Shown piece after piece: positions 1 to 12,500 of a DNA stretch of 64,000 nucleotides (its first letter is position 1; every line of letters starts with the position of its first letter). Both the position numbers and the translations under genes were made by a program. The DNA lies in the NCBI GenBank assembly GCA_964035545.1, contig OZ037766.1, forward strand, positions 9,991,722-10,055,721, given 5' to 3'. The notes under the pieces are model-generated. The model was not told the origin of the DNA and did no database searches. It worked only from the letters and a program-made list of their open reading frames with translations. The DNA comes from Bugula neritina (lineage: Eukaryota; Bryozoa; Gymnolaemata; Cheilostomatida; Bugulidae).

Positions 1-511
1 AAAAACAATTATTAACAATAAATGATTATTACAAGTACAACTCTGAAAGTGAAATAAACTGTCTTAATAAAATTGTTGCTATTAATAATTGAAGTAATTT
101 TGATTTTTTAAAGTAATATAAAAATAATTTAAATTATTTTTTATATTAGCCCTAAAAATCTGCCAATAGATCAAGATTTATCAGTGACTTGACAACGCTG
201 TATATAGTTATGTTGACAAATTGTAATTCTTAATTCAAGATGCAATGCTAATTTGTGTATTTTTGCAACAGAGAACTTTTCGCTGAATTTAAAAACATAG
301 TTATGTTTTTTAAAACTTATTTTGTAATAATTTAAAGGTCTTTTAAATCTATTATGTTTTTTTTCTATATTTTTGAGGAGCCTTACTATGATTTTAAAAA
401 TTCATTAACCTCTGGTGTAGGCTAAAATGGTTCATACAGATGAGCTAGTAAAATATGTATCATCGATTTATTCTACCATTATCTAGGATGCATTTTTGCG
501 CACTTTTACAG
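1..511. other. upstream flank of ANKRD60-like gene
   Basis: AT-rich sequence with no coding exon I can support. It ends in a pyrimidine-containing stretch and an AG at 510-511 that looks like a splice acceptor. The 5' untranslated exon or promoter of the next gene may therefore lie here or before the window, but no clear promoter element is visible. Confidence 0.4.
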
Positions 512-552
512 CTTCTTGTCCTTCAGTCGACTTTTATAATAAAACTTCTACC

Positions 553-3500
553 ATGTCCAAAGCCATGGCCAGAAAACCCTCATCAAGAAAAGATGAAAAG
601 AATAGAATAGTGATGCCTACTGCTGCTATTGGCTCTAAAGGAAAATATATTCCTTTGACTATTAAAATCATTGACACTGGAGAGGTTTTTGCATTGAGAA
701 ATGTTACATCAATGATGACTGTGAAGGAACTCAAAAGTTATTTAGAATTTGCAACAGGAATTCCAGTAAATCTTCAAAGGATACATTATTTAGATGAAGG
801 TTTGGAAACTATAAAAGCTCTTAATTTGTATATGTTTTGATAGTCAATGCAAACTACAAAGCATAGAATAATAATATAATTTACAGTTATAGCTACAATG
901 ATAAGTGGAAATCCCCGCCACTCCTATTATCACATATTCACAATTAATAAATTATACATTAATATAATCATTTTAGGAGAGCTTCAAGAACACACTGATA
1001 TAAAATCTAATGACATCGTTGCTGGTGGCCAACTCCACATGACAATATGGCATACTTGGGTGAAGCTTATCAATGCAGTTGTAACAAATAACATCAGTGA
1101 GGTTAGTTTGTATTACTTTTAACAATTATATAATTATTATATAAACGTGAGGTACACAAAACAAACCTAGATTACTAATCGTTATTAGCCATGTTGGCAC
1201 AATGCTTTTTCCACTTAATACTCTGTTTTGGCAAATTTCTTTTTATTTAATCATTACCGCAGGAAGTTGTTGATACCTGCTGGGTATAAAAACAATTGAA
1301 GATACTAGACATGTGCTTATATTGGTCATCAAGGGGGTCAACAAACGTCAGACTGATCATCAGTTTTTTCTGTGACTGCTGATAACTTCGTTCATTTGCA
1401 TTTTTGATATGATCCTATTCTCACAATCTTCTGTTTGCCTAGAATCTGGATATATTGATTATTATTGTTTTCTAAAATTTTGCTCAAATAGTTCAGGTTT
1501 TTTTCTTCATGTTTTTGCATCTACTCTCAGTCAGGATCTTTTTAACAATGAAGCTTATGTATTGCTTCTAATGATACTATCTCTATCGTGTTATTAAAAC
1601 TACAACAACATGAAACGATCAAAAAAATATTTTTAAAAGCAAATACAAATGAACAAAAGTTATTATTTCTACAGCTTTACAGTGTTTTCAAAATATCAGA
1701 TGTAATTATTTTATTTCAACTGAATGGCTTATTTTGTAACAATCATTCTACTGCAATTTGCATATTTTGGCTCAAGCTGTTCATGACATCCACATTGAAG
1801 GTAAGAAATACTTTGAAATAAGTATAACTTGTTTTAACCTCACACATTGTAGGTGCTGAAACTTGGCGTGACACAAGATTCAAAGTATAGAACACCTAAC
1901 GCAAATTATATGAATGCAAAAGGAGTGCAAGCATGGCTGGCCGAAAGAGCCTTCATTGCATTATACGTTGCTTGCCACCGTGGCCATGCTAAGCTTGTGC
2001 AGACACTTGTTGAGTCAGGTATTTTTCAGAACTAATTCTGGTACTGTTGTTCTACTAAATAGATACTTTTACAACTTTTTTTATATGAAAGTAAGCATGG
2101 TATACTTTGTTAAGCATTTTCTTTATTAAAATCAGCGATAATTTCTATTACTTGAATATTGAAAAATATATCTGTGTATACTGTATAATATACATCAATA
2201 TTGTATACTTTGAACCAGTTACATGTCAAGAACCATTTACATGTATATTGTGGTGGCTCGTGGAGCTACCAGCAACACAATACGCAAGGTTGCGTATTGA
2301 CCCGGAACAATGTATTAGCCAATTAGCTAGGCTGTTTTATAAGTAATAGTAGCCGCTTCGCGCTACTAGTTCAGTTGAGGATAGTGCTGTAAATTAAATA
2401 GACGTGCGTATCATTACTGTTGTACATTAGATTTTATTATGTATTCTTGTATTAAAATATAACGATATCTACTCGACTTAACTCGGTGAGGTTTCTCTAG
2501 TGATAAATAGACTCTCTTGGTGACACATCAACCCTAAATCTGAAAATTATAACAGTGGTGGCAGCGGTGGGATAGTGTATATCAAAGATGGAGACTGAAA
2601 ATGCTAGAATGCAACCACCCCCAGTAGAAGGTGAGCGTAGAAATGCTGTTAATCCTGTGAATCGTGAAGGAGAAGAAGCTTATAGACATTGCTTGAAAGC
2701 TCCTACCTTTACTGGGTCGGAAGATGTCGAACAATTTATACAAGAATTTAGAGAGGTAATGGAAGTTGCTCAATGGCCGCCTAGAGTGGCCCTTATTCAA
2801 TTGCGGAGAGCGGTGACGGAGCAAGCCAAGCCGTACGGAGTGGGAACGGACGTAGACGGGATACTGGCTGCGCTGCGGGCCCGTTTTGGCACCTCCGTAA
2901 TAGACGCGAGGACCAAGCTAGAGAGATTGTGCCGCACCCCGCGGACCTCGCTGCAAGAACATGCCGCGACGGTGAAGAAGCTGGCGCAGATTGCATATAG
3001 CGATCTGCCAGCACAACACCAAGAGCGTTACACCTATGACGCCTTTGTCCAGTCACTAAACGACCTGGGCCTAGACCATCACCTACGAGCTAAAGGGATA
3101 ACCAGAATAGAGGATGCCCTGAAGGCTGGAGAAGCTTACCTGTTGGCTACCCAAATGCATCGAGCACAAAGGAACCCACCAGTAGTTGGAGTCAGCGCTG
3201 CCAGGGCTACGACAGGCTCCGAAGCCCTCCCGCTGGAAGCCGAAGTGGACCGTATGGTAGAGATGCTGGGACAACTGGTAACCATTCTGGCCGGTGCTGG
3301 CCCCGGTCGGGCCCTGCGGGTGCCCCCAACACCTGTGGGGCAGGGCTGGAGTAGCGCTGATCAGGACCAGGGACAGAAAGGACGACCCCAATACCAGGGG
3401 GCGTTAAACTGTCACGGCCCGCGGACACTCTCCCTCCCCGCGGGCCGCAACTAAAGGAGTATGGTGGAACACGCCGTCGTCTGTCCGTACGGACACGGCG

Positions 3501-6500
3501 GAACATTCCACCCGAGTGGCAGGTACCACGCAGGACTAGTAGGCCCGCACAACGGCCCAGTACCTTCTCCCTGCCACTCGCTAACCGGTTTCACCGGTTA
3601 CCTCGGGAAGAGGAGCCCGCCACTGAAATGGAGCCAGAAGGCCCAGTGGAGAGCCCCAAACCCCGCCGGCACCAACCTCGCCGCCGGAAGCCCCGTAAAC
3701 CACGGGTGAAACCCCCGCCGTCCTGTCAATTCAGGACAGCACATGCGGGGGGGGGTGAAAGTACAACCACATGGGGAGAGCTATTTTCTACCCGGAAAGG
3801 TGGCTGGCAACGCCGTCACTTTCCTGCTCGACTCCGGTTGTACTACCAACCTTCTCAGTCGTAGAGTCTTTGAGGCACTGCCCCGCCGGGACAGGGATAG
3901 AGTACGACCGTATACTGGAGAACATGGCACCCTGGCAGACGGGTCATGTATCCCCTTTTATGGTATTATCGAGCTCCCTGGGCGTGTCCGAGATCAGGCT
4001 GTACAGGAGACCTTTATCATAGGTCAACTGGAGGAAGATGCTATCCTCGGAATGCCCTTCTTGAAGCAACACCAGTGCCGAATAGATTTTAGTAAGTCGG
4101 TGGTGCTGATGGGCGGGCGAGAACTCGCCTGTGTGGATAAGTTTGGGCGTCCTCTGGTGGGCGGTGTTCAGGTAGTTCGAAACTGCACCGTACCCGGACG
4201 CTCCAGAGCTACTATCCACTGCCGAGTGAACAGCAACCGGATAGCCAGGCTCGGGGTCGTTGAAAGCGCGCACGAAAAGATCCAACTCGCCAGTAGTTTA
4301 AACCGACTAACTGAGCGAGGGGAGGTCTTAGTGCAGTGCGTCAACCCCTTTACCGAGCCCATTGAGCTCCCAGCTGGGTCAATGCTGGGCCGGTTCCATT
4401 CCGTCCAGGAAGAGGACGTGGGCCCGTCGCTGGGTGACGCGACGGAGGCACCCCCTCGACACTCTATTCAGGGACGAGGGGCAGTCCCAACACATCTCCG
4501 GGAGTTATACGAAACAGCCAGTGGCGGCTGCGCGAGTAACAGAGAACGCCAAGCTATGGCCAAGTTACTACGCGACTACGGTGATGTGTTCAGCAGCGGA
4601 GAGCATGACGTGGGACTGACTGGAATTGTCAGACACGAAATACCGCTGACTGCAGGGACAGTCCCTGTCCGGCAGCCCACGCGCAGGCTGGGGCCGGAGA
4701 AAGAGAAGGAGGTTAGCCGACAAGTACGGGATCTTCTGGACCGGGGACTGATAGAGCCCGCTCATAGTGCGTGGAGCTCGCCAGTCGTACTGGTCCGGAA
4801 GAAAGACGGCAGTTGGCGGTTCTGTGTGGACTACCGCAAACTCAATAGCGTAACCATACAGGACGCCTACCCTCTACCTCGTATTGACGAGTCATTGGAC
4901 GCCCTAGCCGGCAGCAAGTACTTCAGTACGTTAGACTTGCTAAGCGGCTATTGGCAGGTTCCTCTGAGTCCTGACGCCCAAGAAAAAGCGGCGTTTATCA
5001 CACGGGACGGTTTGTGGAAGTGGAAGGTGCTGCCCTTCGGGTTAACCTCCGCCCCAGCCACCTTCCAGAGGCTGATGGAACAAGTCCTTAGCGGACTCCA
5101 TTGGAAGACACTGCTGGTCTACCTCGATGATGTCATCGTAATCTCTCCAGACTTCGAGACACATGTCAGTCGTCTGCAGGAGGTTTTCGAGAGACTCCGA
5201 GGTGCCGGTCTTAAGCTCAAACCTTCCAAGTGCGCTCTGTTGCAGCCGGAGGTCAAGTACCTGGGGCACGTTGTCGGTCGAAACGGCGTGGCAACGGATC
5301 CCGAAAAGGTACGGGCAGTAGAAGACTGGGTCACCCCCCAAGACTTGACCGGACTCCGGGCTTTCTTGGGGCTGGTAGGGTATTACAGGCAATACATACC
5401 AGACTTTGCGGGCATAGCCCAGCCGTTAAACCGGCTCACCGCAAAGGGAGTGACGTGGCAGTGGACTCCAGTCGAACAAGGAGCGTTCGACCGCCTCAAG
5501 GGCTGCCTCCTAACGGCGCCCATCTTGGCCTACCCAGACCCCACTCTGGAGTACATCCTAGACACGGACGCCAGTGACCAGAATGTTGGCGCTGTGCTGT
5601 CACAAGTGCAGGAAGGCCGAGAGGTAGTAGTAGCCTACTACAGCAAGTCTCTCTCTCCCGCTGAACGAAATTACTGCACTACCCGCAAGGAGCTGCTGGC
5701 AGTAATCAAGTCAGTGAAGCACTTCAGACCATACCTATATGGCAGGAAGTTCCGGCTGCGTACGGATCATGCCTCGCTGATCTGGTTGTGCAGGAGAGCA
5801 GAGCCCTCTAGTCAGGTCGCCCGGTGGCTCGAAATCCTAGCTGAATTCTCATACCGGATCGAACATCGACCGGGCAAGAGACACAGCAATGCGGATGGGC
5901 TGAGTCGCCGACCGGACGGAGGTTGCAAACAGTGTCTCAACATCGAGAGGAGGGATGGAGGTCCCCCACGATGCGAGTTGGAGACGCTGGCTCATCACGG
6001 AGCACCGTTTGACTGGGATCAAGGTCAACTCAGGCAAAGAGTTGATGAGTCCCCGGAGGATGTACAAAACCTCCGCGCCAACCCTGTACTGGCCGGTAAT
6101 GTTCGAGAGCTGAAGAAGCTCCAAGAAGAGCTGCCTGGAGTCGTGGCAGACATATACCGGGCCAAAAGGGAAGGGCGACGACCCAGCGAGGAACGCATAC
6201 GACAGGGATGCGCCGAGTTCCGGCTATACTGTCAGCGTTGGGACTCACTGCGGATCGGGCAGGATGGGTTGCTAACCATCTCTCTAGCTGCCAGCGGCAG
6301 ACACCCGGAAAGGAAGAGGGTAGTCTGCCCCACAGCCATCCGCCGTGAGTTGATTTGGGATACTCACAAGCAGGCCCACGCAGGGGTCAAGCGAGTGATA
6401 TCCAAACTACGACTCCGGTGGTATTGGCCGCAGATGGAGCGTGACGTCCGGCTCAGAGTCAAACAGTGTGAGATCTGCCAGGCCAGTAAGCATAGCCGCC

Positions 6501-9500
6501 CCCCTGGTGAAGCAGGACGGCGGAGGCTATATGCTGGTAGGCCCTGGCAAGTAGTCGCTGTAGACCTGGTCGGACCCATGCCCCTGACCCCCAGAGGCAA
6601 TAATTGGATCCTAGTACTAACCGACCACTTTACTAGGTGGGCGGATGCTCTGGCTATCCCAGATGCATCAGCCCCAACAGTGGCCAGGGCGCTAGACCAA
6701 CATGTATTCTGTTATTTTGGGCTTCCCGAACAGATACACTCTGATCAAGGCGCTCAATTCCAGTCTCAACTGATGAGCGACCTTTGCCACCTCTGGGGAG
6801 TAAATCAGAGCAGGACCACCCCCTACCACCCTCAAGGTAACGGGGTGGTGGAGCGCAACAACCGGATGCTAGGTGATGCGCTCCGGAGTCTCCTCCTTGG
6901 ACGAGGTCAAGAGGAATGGGATACGGTGTTGCCGCAAGTCATGCGTGCATACCGTAGCACCCCACACACCAGTACTGGTGAGACCCCAAACCTCTTGATG
7001 CTCGGGAGAGAGACTCGTGTCCCTGACCATCTCACCTATCACGTTCCAGAGCAAGACAACTCGGTTCACGAGTATGCCAGTGAACTAGTGGAACGGATGA
7101 AGGCCGCACACGATATACTGCGTCAACAGCAGTGGAAGGTGCGGCACGAAGATTCCGATGAACCACCTCTCTATCAAACGGGAGATAAGGTGTGGATGGT
7201 CAATTACCGTAGGCGTCGCGGACAGGCTGATAAACTGAAGCCTAAGTTCGTAGGCCCCTACGTGGTCGTCGAGGCTATGCCCAATCATACGTACAAGATT
7301 GAGCGCTCAGGACAGGTGTCTATCCAGAATGAGTCTCGCTTGAAACCGTATTGGGCTAGCCCTGACGGAGTGGGAGAAGCCCCCCCGTTGTTAGAGCCCA
7401 GGAGGCAGACAACGACGCGCGGGCGACGGCGGCATGGACCTGAATACGAAGTGGTCATACCGCGGGAGGAAAACTTGGTGAGAGAGGAGCGGCAGCTTTT
7501 GTCAACAGAAGCGTGTCCGCCACCGCCAAGTCTAATTCCATCACTTCCAGAAACCGAGCCGGTTCCGGAAGTGCAAACCCCCACGGAGGGAGGGGCTCCA
7601 TCCGGAGAACAAGAAGAGGTGACCGCTAACGGTGAAGTAGAGACGCCATTAGAGGCCCCTACTAACGAACCGGCAAGCGTGTCACCCCCCCTAGGAAGGG
7701 GACAGCGTACGAGGAAACCCCCACCGTATTTGAAAGACTTCGTATGTGACTGCATTAGAAGCGGCGCACATGAAAGTCTAGGGGAAAACCGTACGATAAA
7801 ATGTTGGAGTTGTGAACCCCACGCAAATATCAACTTTTGCGAGGGCGGAATAGTGGGAGGAATTAATGCGCGTAAAGCAAATAGTTCCGACCTCGTGCCT
7901 CAGAAACGATGCTCAGCCTTTTCCTATGCTGACATCGCCAAAGGCAGACGTATCTCACAACCAGCTCCAACCTTACCAAGAACGTTGAGTATGGACATTA
8001 ATACCGAGTTCCCAGGTAAGCCAGTATAAGTCTTGTATTCCTATTCATGGAAACGGGCTCGATGCCAGTAAATTCTGAACTAATTCAGCAGATTGAATCA
8101 GAATTACTGGGAACCACGTTTCATGTGAATGACGATGAAGACACTGTAATGGCCGACGGTCTGTTAGACCTGGAGCTAGACACTGTTCTTGGTCAGTCCA
8201 CACATGATTCATCAGTTCCTCGAGTGCATTCCAAAAGCTGTGACTCTCAGGCTAGCAACGGTCGACAGTCACTAGAATTATGTTGTAAAGATCCACCGCG
8301 ATCTAACAATAATTCTACTTTTGTAGACACACTCGCGCCCGTCTCTCCGGGCATGCCTTCCCTAGAGATGGCGTGGGACCCAGAGCCGGCCCCAACAACC
8401 TCTACAACCAGGCAACTGCCACCCCAGTTGGAAGCAACCTCCAACTGGATTACCCCTGCCACAGAGAGAGAAATCAGGACCCATCAAGGAGGTGAGAGTA
8501 ATCGTGAATGCAACCTCTGCCAGCAGCGATTCACAACCCACCGCAGACTAAAAGTACACTTGCCGCAGCACTACATCACCACTTTCTGCCCTTGCGGAGA
8601 ATATAGCTACAATCGTGATTACCTATTGCGGCACCAACGTACTATGCAGTGTTATCAAGGGCATGTCTATGAAGTAGACGAATCATCCTATCCTGCCTTT
8701 CTCAACGCCATCAAACCACTCATCACTGACTCAGCTCGGCTATCTCGCCTGGAGCAAGGCTTCCCTTCCCCGCGACCCATCATCTCTGGAGCCGCAGATA
8801 AACCTACACAGTCTACTAACTCTCCACCTCACAGTCCTCTACGCATGCCTCATACCTTTCCTCGTGTCGTACTACAGAGGGTAGACACAAATGCGTATAC
8901 ACTCCCTCCTCCCCTTCCATCCTCAGAGCGGAAAAGACATAGACAGCCGACTTCCTCTCGCTCGTCCCCCTGGGCCCGCAACCTACGTGAAGTAGAAGCT
9001 AGGGCACACGACTTGGAGCAAGAAGTGTACAGACTGGCCCCACGGGTGCAGGCTGCATCCAGTGAACTCAAATATTTACAGGAGTCTATTAAACGCATGA
9101 AGCGTGCGGCCCGCAGTTAACTTGAGTCTACCTACAATTCCATACTACTCTTCCCCTACCTCTCTGTGGCATTCCCTACCGTAATGGTGGCACGTACTCT
9201 ACATGTAGATAGGACCTTCTTTTGCTTATTACTTAGTGTGCACGTTATATATACCTGTATATTTTTATCAGTTGTTGTTTTTTTGTATATACTTTTATAC
9301 TGTTCTCTTACCCCCCCCCCCAACGAAGTATACGTTTTTTTATGTGAATTTTATTTTATCAGAAAGTGGGCTTTCTGCTGGAGGGGGCAGTGTGGTGGCT
9401 CGTGGAGCTACCAGCAACACAATACGCAAGGTTGCGTATTGACCCGGAACAATGTATTAGCCAATTAGCTAGGCTGTTTTATAAGTAATAGTAGCCGCTT

Positions 9501-12500
9501 CGCGCTACTAGTTCAGTTGAGGATAGTGCTGTAAATTAAATAGACGTGCGTATCATTACTGTTGTACATTAGATTTTATTATGTATTCTTGTATTAAAAT
9601 ATAACGATATCTACTCGACTTAACTCGGTGAGGTTTCTCTAGTGATAAATAGACTCTCTTGGTGACACATCAACCCTAAATCTGAAAATTATAACAATAT
9701 GTTAATAGCTTTTGTTTTGCTCAGACTCTGAAAGTGATATTAATCTATATTTATGTTATAGGTGCTAATGTGAATATGAAAACGGTTTTAGGAAGAACTC
9801 CTTTGCATGTTTCAGCTGCCCAAAACAGAGGTTCAATAGTTGACATTCTTCTGAACAACGGTACACAGTATATTTCAGAATCAATTTTTATCTTTAGCTA
9901 CAATACATGTAATAATGTAGCTAAACACTGTCTACAGCACACTCTCGCTTTCAGAATTTGATGATTAATAATAAACCCCTATGCTTTGCATTATGGGTAG
10001 AGATATCAAGGATGATTATGGTGTATAAAATATGTTATTAAAGGTGCTGATGTGAATGAGGTGGATAAAATGGGAGATACCGCTTTGGCTATAGCTGAGC
10101 GTTTTGAACACAAAGATGGGGCAAGGCATCTCTTTTTATTCCGCTGGCAAGTACGAGCAGCGCAGGCTGAGAAGGTTCCGGAAGTACCATTGTACTACCA
10201 CCAGCAGTGCGACACAGCTAATCCGGTTTGGCTGGCCGGCACTCAGGTAAGACAGTAGTACAGATGCTACATGTGAGCTGATTGGCTAACAATGCACCAA
10301 TTATAGCTTGTGTCTTGGTGTAAAGTTGGTAATGAAAATTAAACAAAATGTAACACAAATATTTCAACAGAGTTTGTATTATATGGTGTCAAATTTAACT
10401 GCAGTATGCTATTCCTAAATCCAAGAGAGTTTGTGCAACATTATATAATGGAAAAAAAATTCTATATGGTGCTGCTCCTGAATCTTAACAATTAAATGTT
10501 CTATGCACAAGTTTTAAAGTTTTTTCAGCACTTTTGAAAATGTTCTTTTTAAGTTTCTCTACCATTTGTGATGAGCTGCCACACACAATCAACCCATTAT
10601 CTAATATTTTATCAGGGTCAGCTTTATTATGCTGCCAAAGATAAATTCACCGGTGAATATGGTGGCACTGGAATCGGGGCAGTACCCGCTCTTACCAAGC
10701 CTAATGATGTTCCAATAGGCAAGTAATTTTTACTAAGCATGGTATAGGTTTTATACAATTCTCATTAAGTGAGAGAAGGGCATTGTAAGGTGCACTTTCG
10801 AGGTTGTTAGCTGGCAAGTAGTTTAGTACATAACATGTTTTTATCAGAACAACCTTCTGGTACTTTTAAAATATTACAAGTTGTTCATATTAGCCAAAAG
10901 TGTGTTATCTCAATGTTCATATTAAAATAGTATTTCATCTTTAACTCTACATAACTTAATGCAATGCTTAATACCCCTTCGCCTAGTGGCTATTAGCCTT
11001 TATGTAACTGGAAATAAGTTGGAAAAAGCATTTCAATAGATTTTTAGTGAGCATTTATGGTGGTATAAATTAACTACCAGTACATAGATAATGGTTTTGT
11101 TACTATGAAGGGCTCTGTGTAAATTTATTAGAATATTATAGTATATACAACTTCTCCATCATTTACATAATGTGCTACATGAACTTTTCTACTGTACCTG
11201 CTCTACTTTTAAGAGATAAATAACATCTGTTTGATTTTAAAAAGAGGAAAGAACGAAGTCGAAAATAGATTACGACATGTGGCTATCTCAGAAGGAAAAA
11301 GAAGATGAGATGAAAAATATGGCAGTGAAAAGAGAGAAAGCAGCCAAGAAGCTGGAAGAAGAAAAAAAGTAAGATTAGTACATTGCATGCCTGCTGAGTG
11401 GGTGGGTGCTGTGTATACAGTATTGTTGTTATAGTTATTCAAATTGAACAAATTGTGATGGCTAATTCCCTTTTGTCACTGCAAAAGCAGTTAGCGCAAT
11501 TAACACACAAATATAATAATGGAGTCACATTTCCAAATTGGGATGACAACTTCACAGATGCAATAATTGATGTGAAATATATCAGCTGATACGATGCTTA
11601 GATTTTAATTTGCATCTGCCTTTTATTAGCTGATGCGCTTTTATTTGCAAGACCTGAGAATCTAGTTTATTTATACTTACTATATAAATGTTAGACACAC
11701 TAAAATCTATCTGAGCAATAATGGCATTTAGCATGTAGTTAATAATAAAAAAAGGTTGCTATAGCATGTCACTGTTTTTCAAAACTTCCATATGCTCTAA
11801 TTATTAAGTTTAGAAAATATCAAAACAGATCGAAGCTATATTCTGGTTTGATATATTTCATGCGAGAAATAATGAATTGAGTTGAAATTAATATAAAATA
11901 CTCGGTTGCCATCTTTTAGTCAAAGCCATGACTACCTTTTTTGCTCTAAAGATGGTAATAAAGGATTTGTAATGCATTTCTAATCTGTTGTACTTTAGGA
12001 TAAACAAGTGGTTGGCTAGAAAATATATTCTGTTGTCTAAATCCAGACATTCAAAATGAATATATTCAGTACATTGATTGTATACTATAAAATATCTGCA
12101 AGGTATATTACGCTCTTACTAAAACCTGCTTGTTACTAACTTGGCTTTTTGCTGTTTGACATTATACAAGAAATCATAATTTATGTTCGCATAGCCTTTA
12201 AATATATTTAAGTGTTCTTTGTTTTACTATACGCTTATTTATTTTACATGCTATGTTTTAATTAGCTTGTTTTGACTTATTTAAAATGACTACTATATTA
12301 CAGTTGAATGCCTTTAATTATTTATATTAGAACCACTATTATTTATTATCAAGCATTTGGATATCATCAAGTATTAAAAATTGTAGCATAAGTTTAAAGT
12401 TTTTTTCCAAAACCTATGCTTATAATGCTATCTTGAAGTTTAGATGTTTGGCTTATGTTTTATTTCCAGAGCTTTAATGTTGCTGACATATAAGGTTCAT

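Larger units (their letters stand above)
2249..9696 (+). mobile_element. Ty3/gypsy-type LTR retrotransposon, complete
   Basis: A 7,448-bp element in the third intron of the ANKRD60-like gene, in the same orientation as that gene. Two 306-bp LTRs (2249-2554, 9391-9696) start TG, end CA and appear identical. The 4-bp sequence ATAT occurs on both sides (2245-2248, 9697-9700) as a target duplication. In order it contains a tRNA-Leu primer-binding site, gag, a frameshift signal, pol (protease, RT, RNase H, integrase, GPY/F), a third ORF with zinc fingers, and a polypurine tract. The domain order RT-RNaseH-integrase places it in Ty3/gypsy (Metaviridae). The coding interior is far more GC-rich than the host DNA. 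Identical LTRs mean insertion was recent on a genomic time scale. Gag and pol do not read through in one frame (see the G-run entry), so competence of this copy is uncertain. Confidence 0.95.

Noticed and set aside
2249-2554. Idea that the first LTR is a solo LTR
   Set aside because: A matching 3' LTR, primer-binding site, polypurine tract and internal ORFs are present.
3461-3709. 82-residue ORF between gag and pol
   Set aside because: Same frame as gag after its stop; sequence shows no zinc knuckle or other domain, while the -1 frame carries the basic region expected there.
3944-7833. Minus-strand ORFs of up to 182 residues
   Set aside because: Shadows of pol on the opposite strand in GC-rich sequence; no family resemblance.
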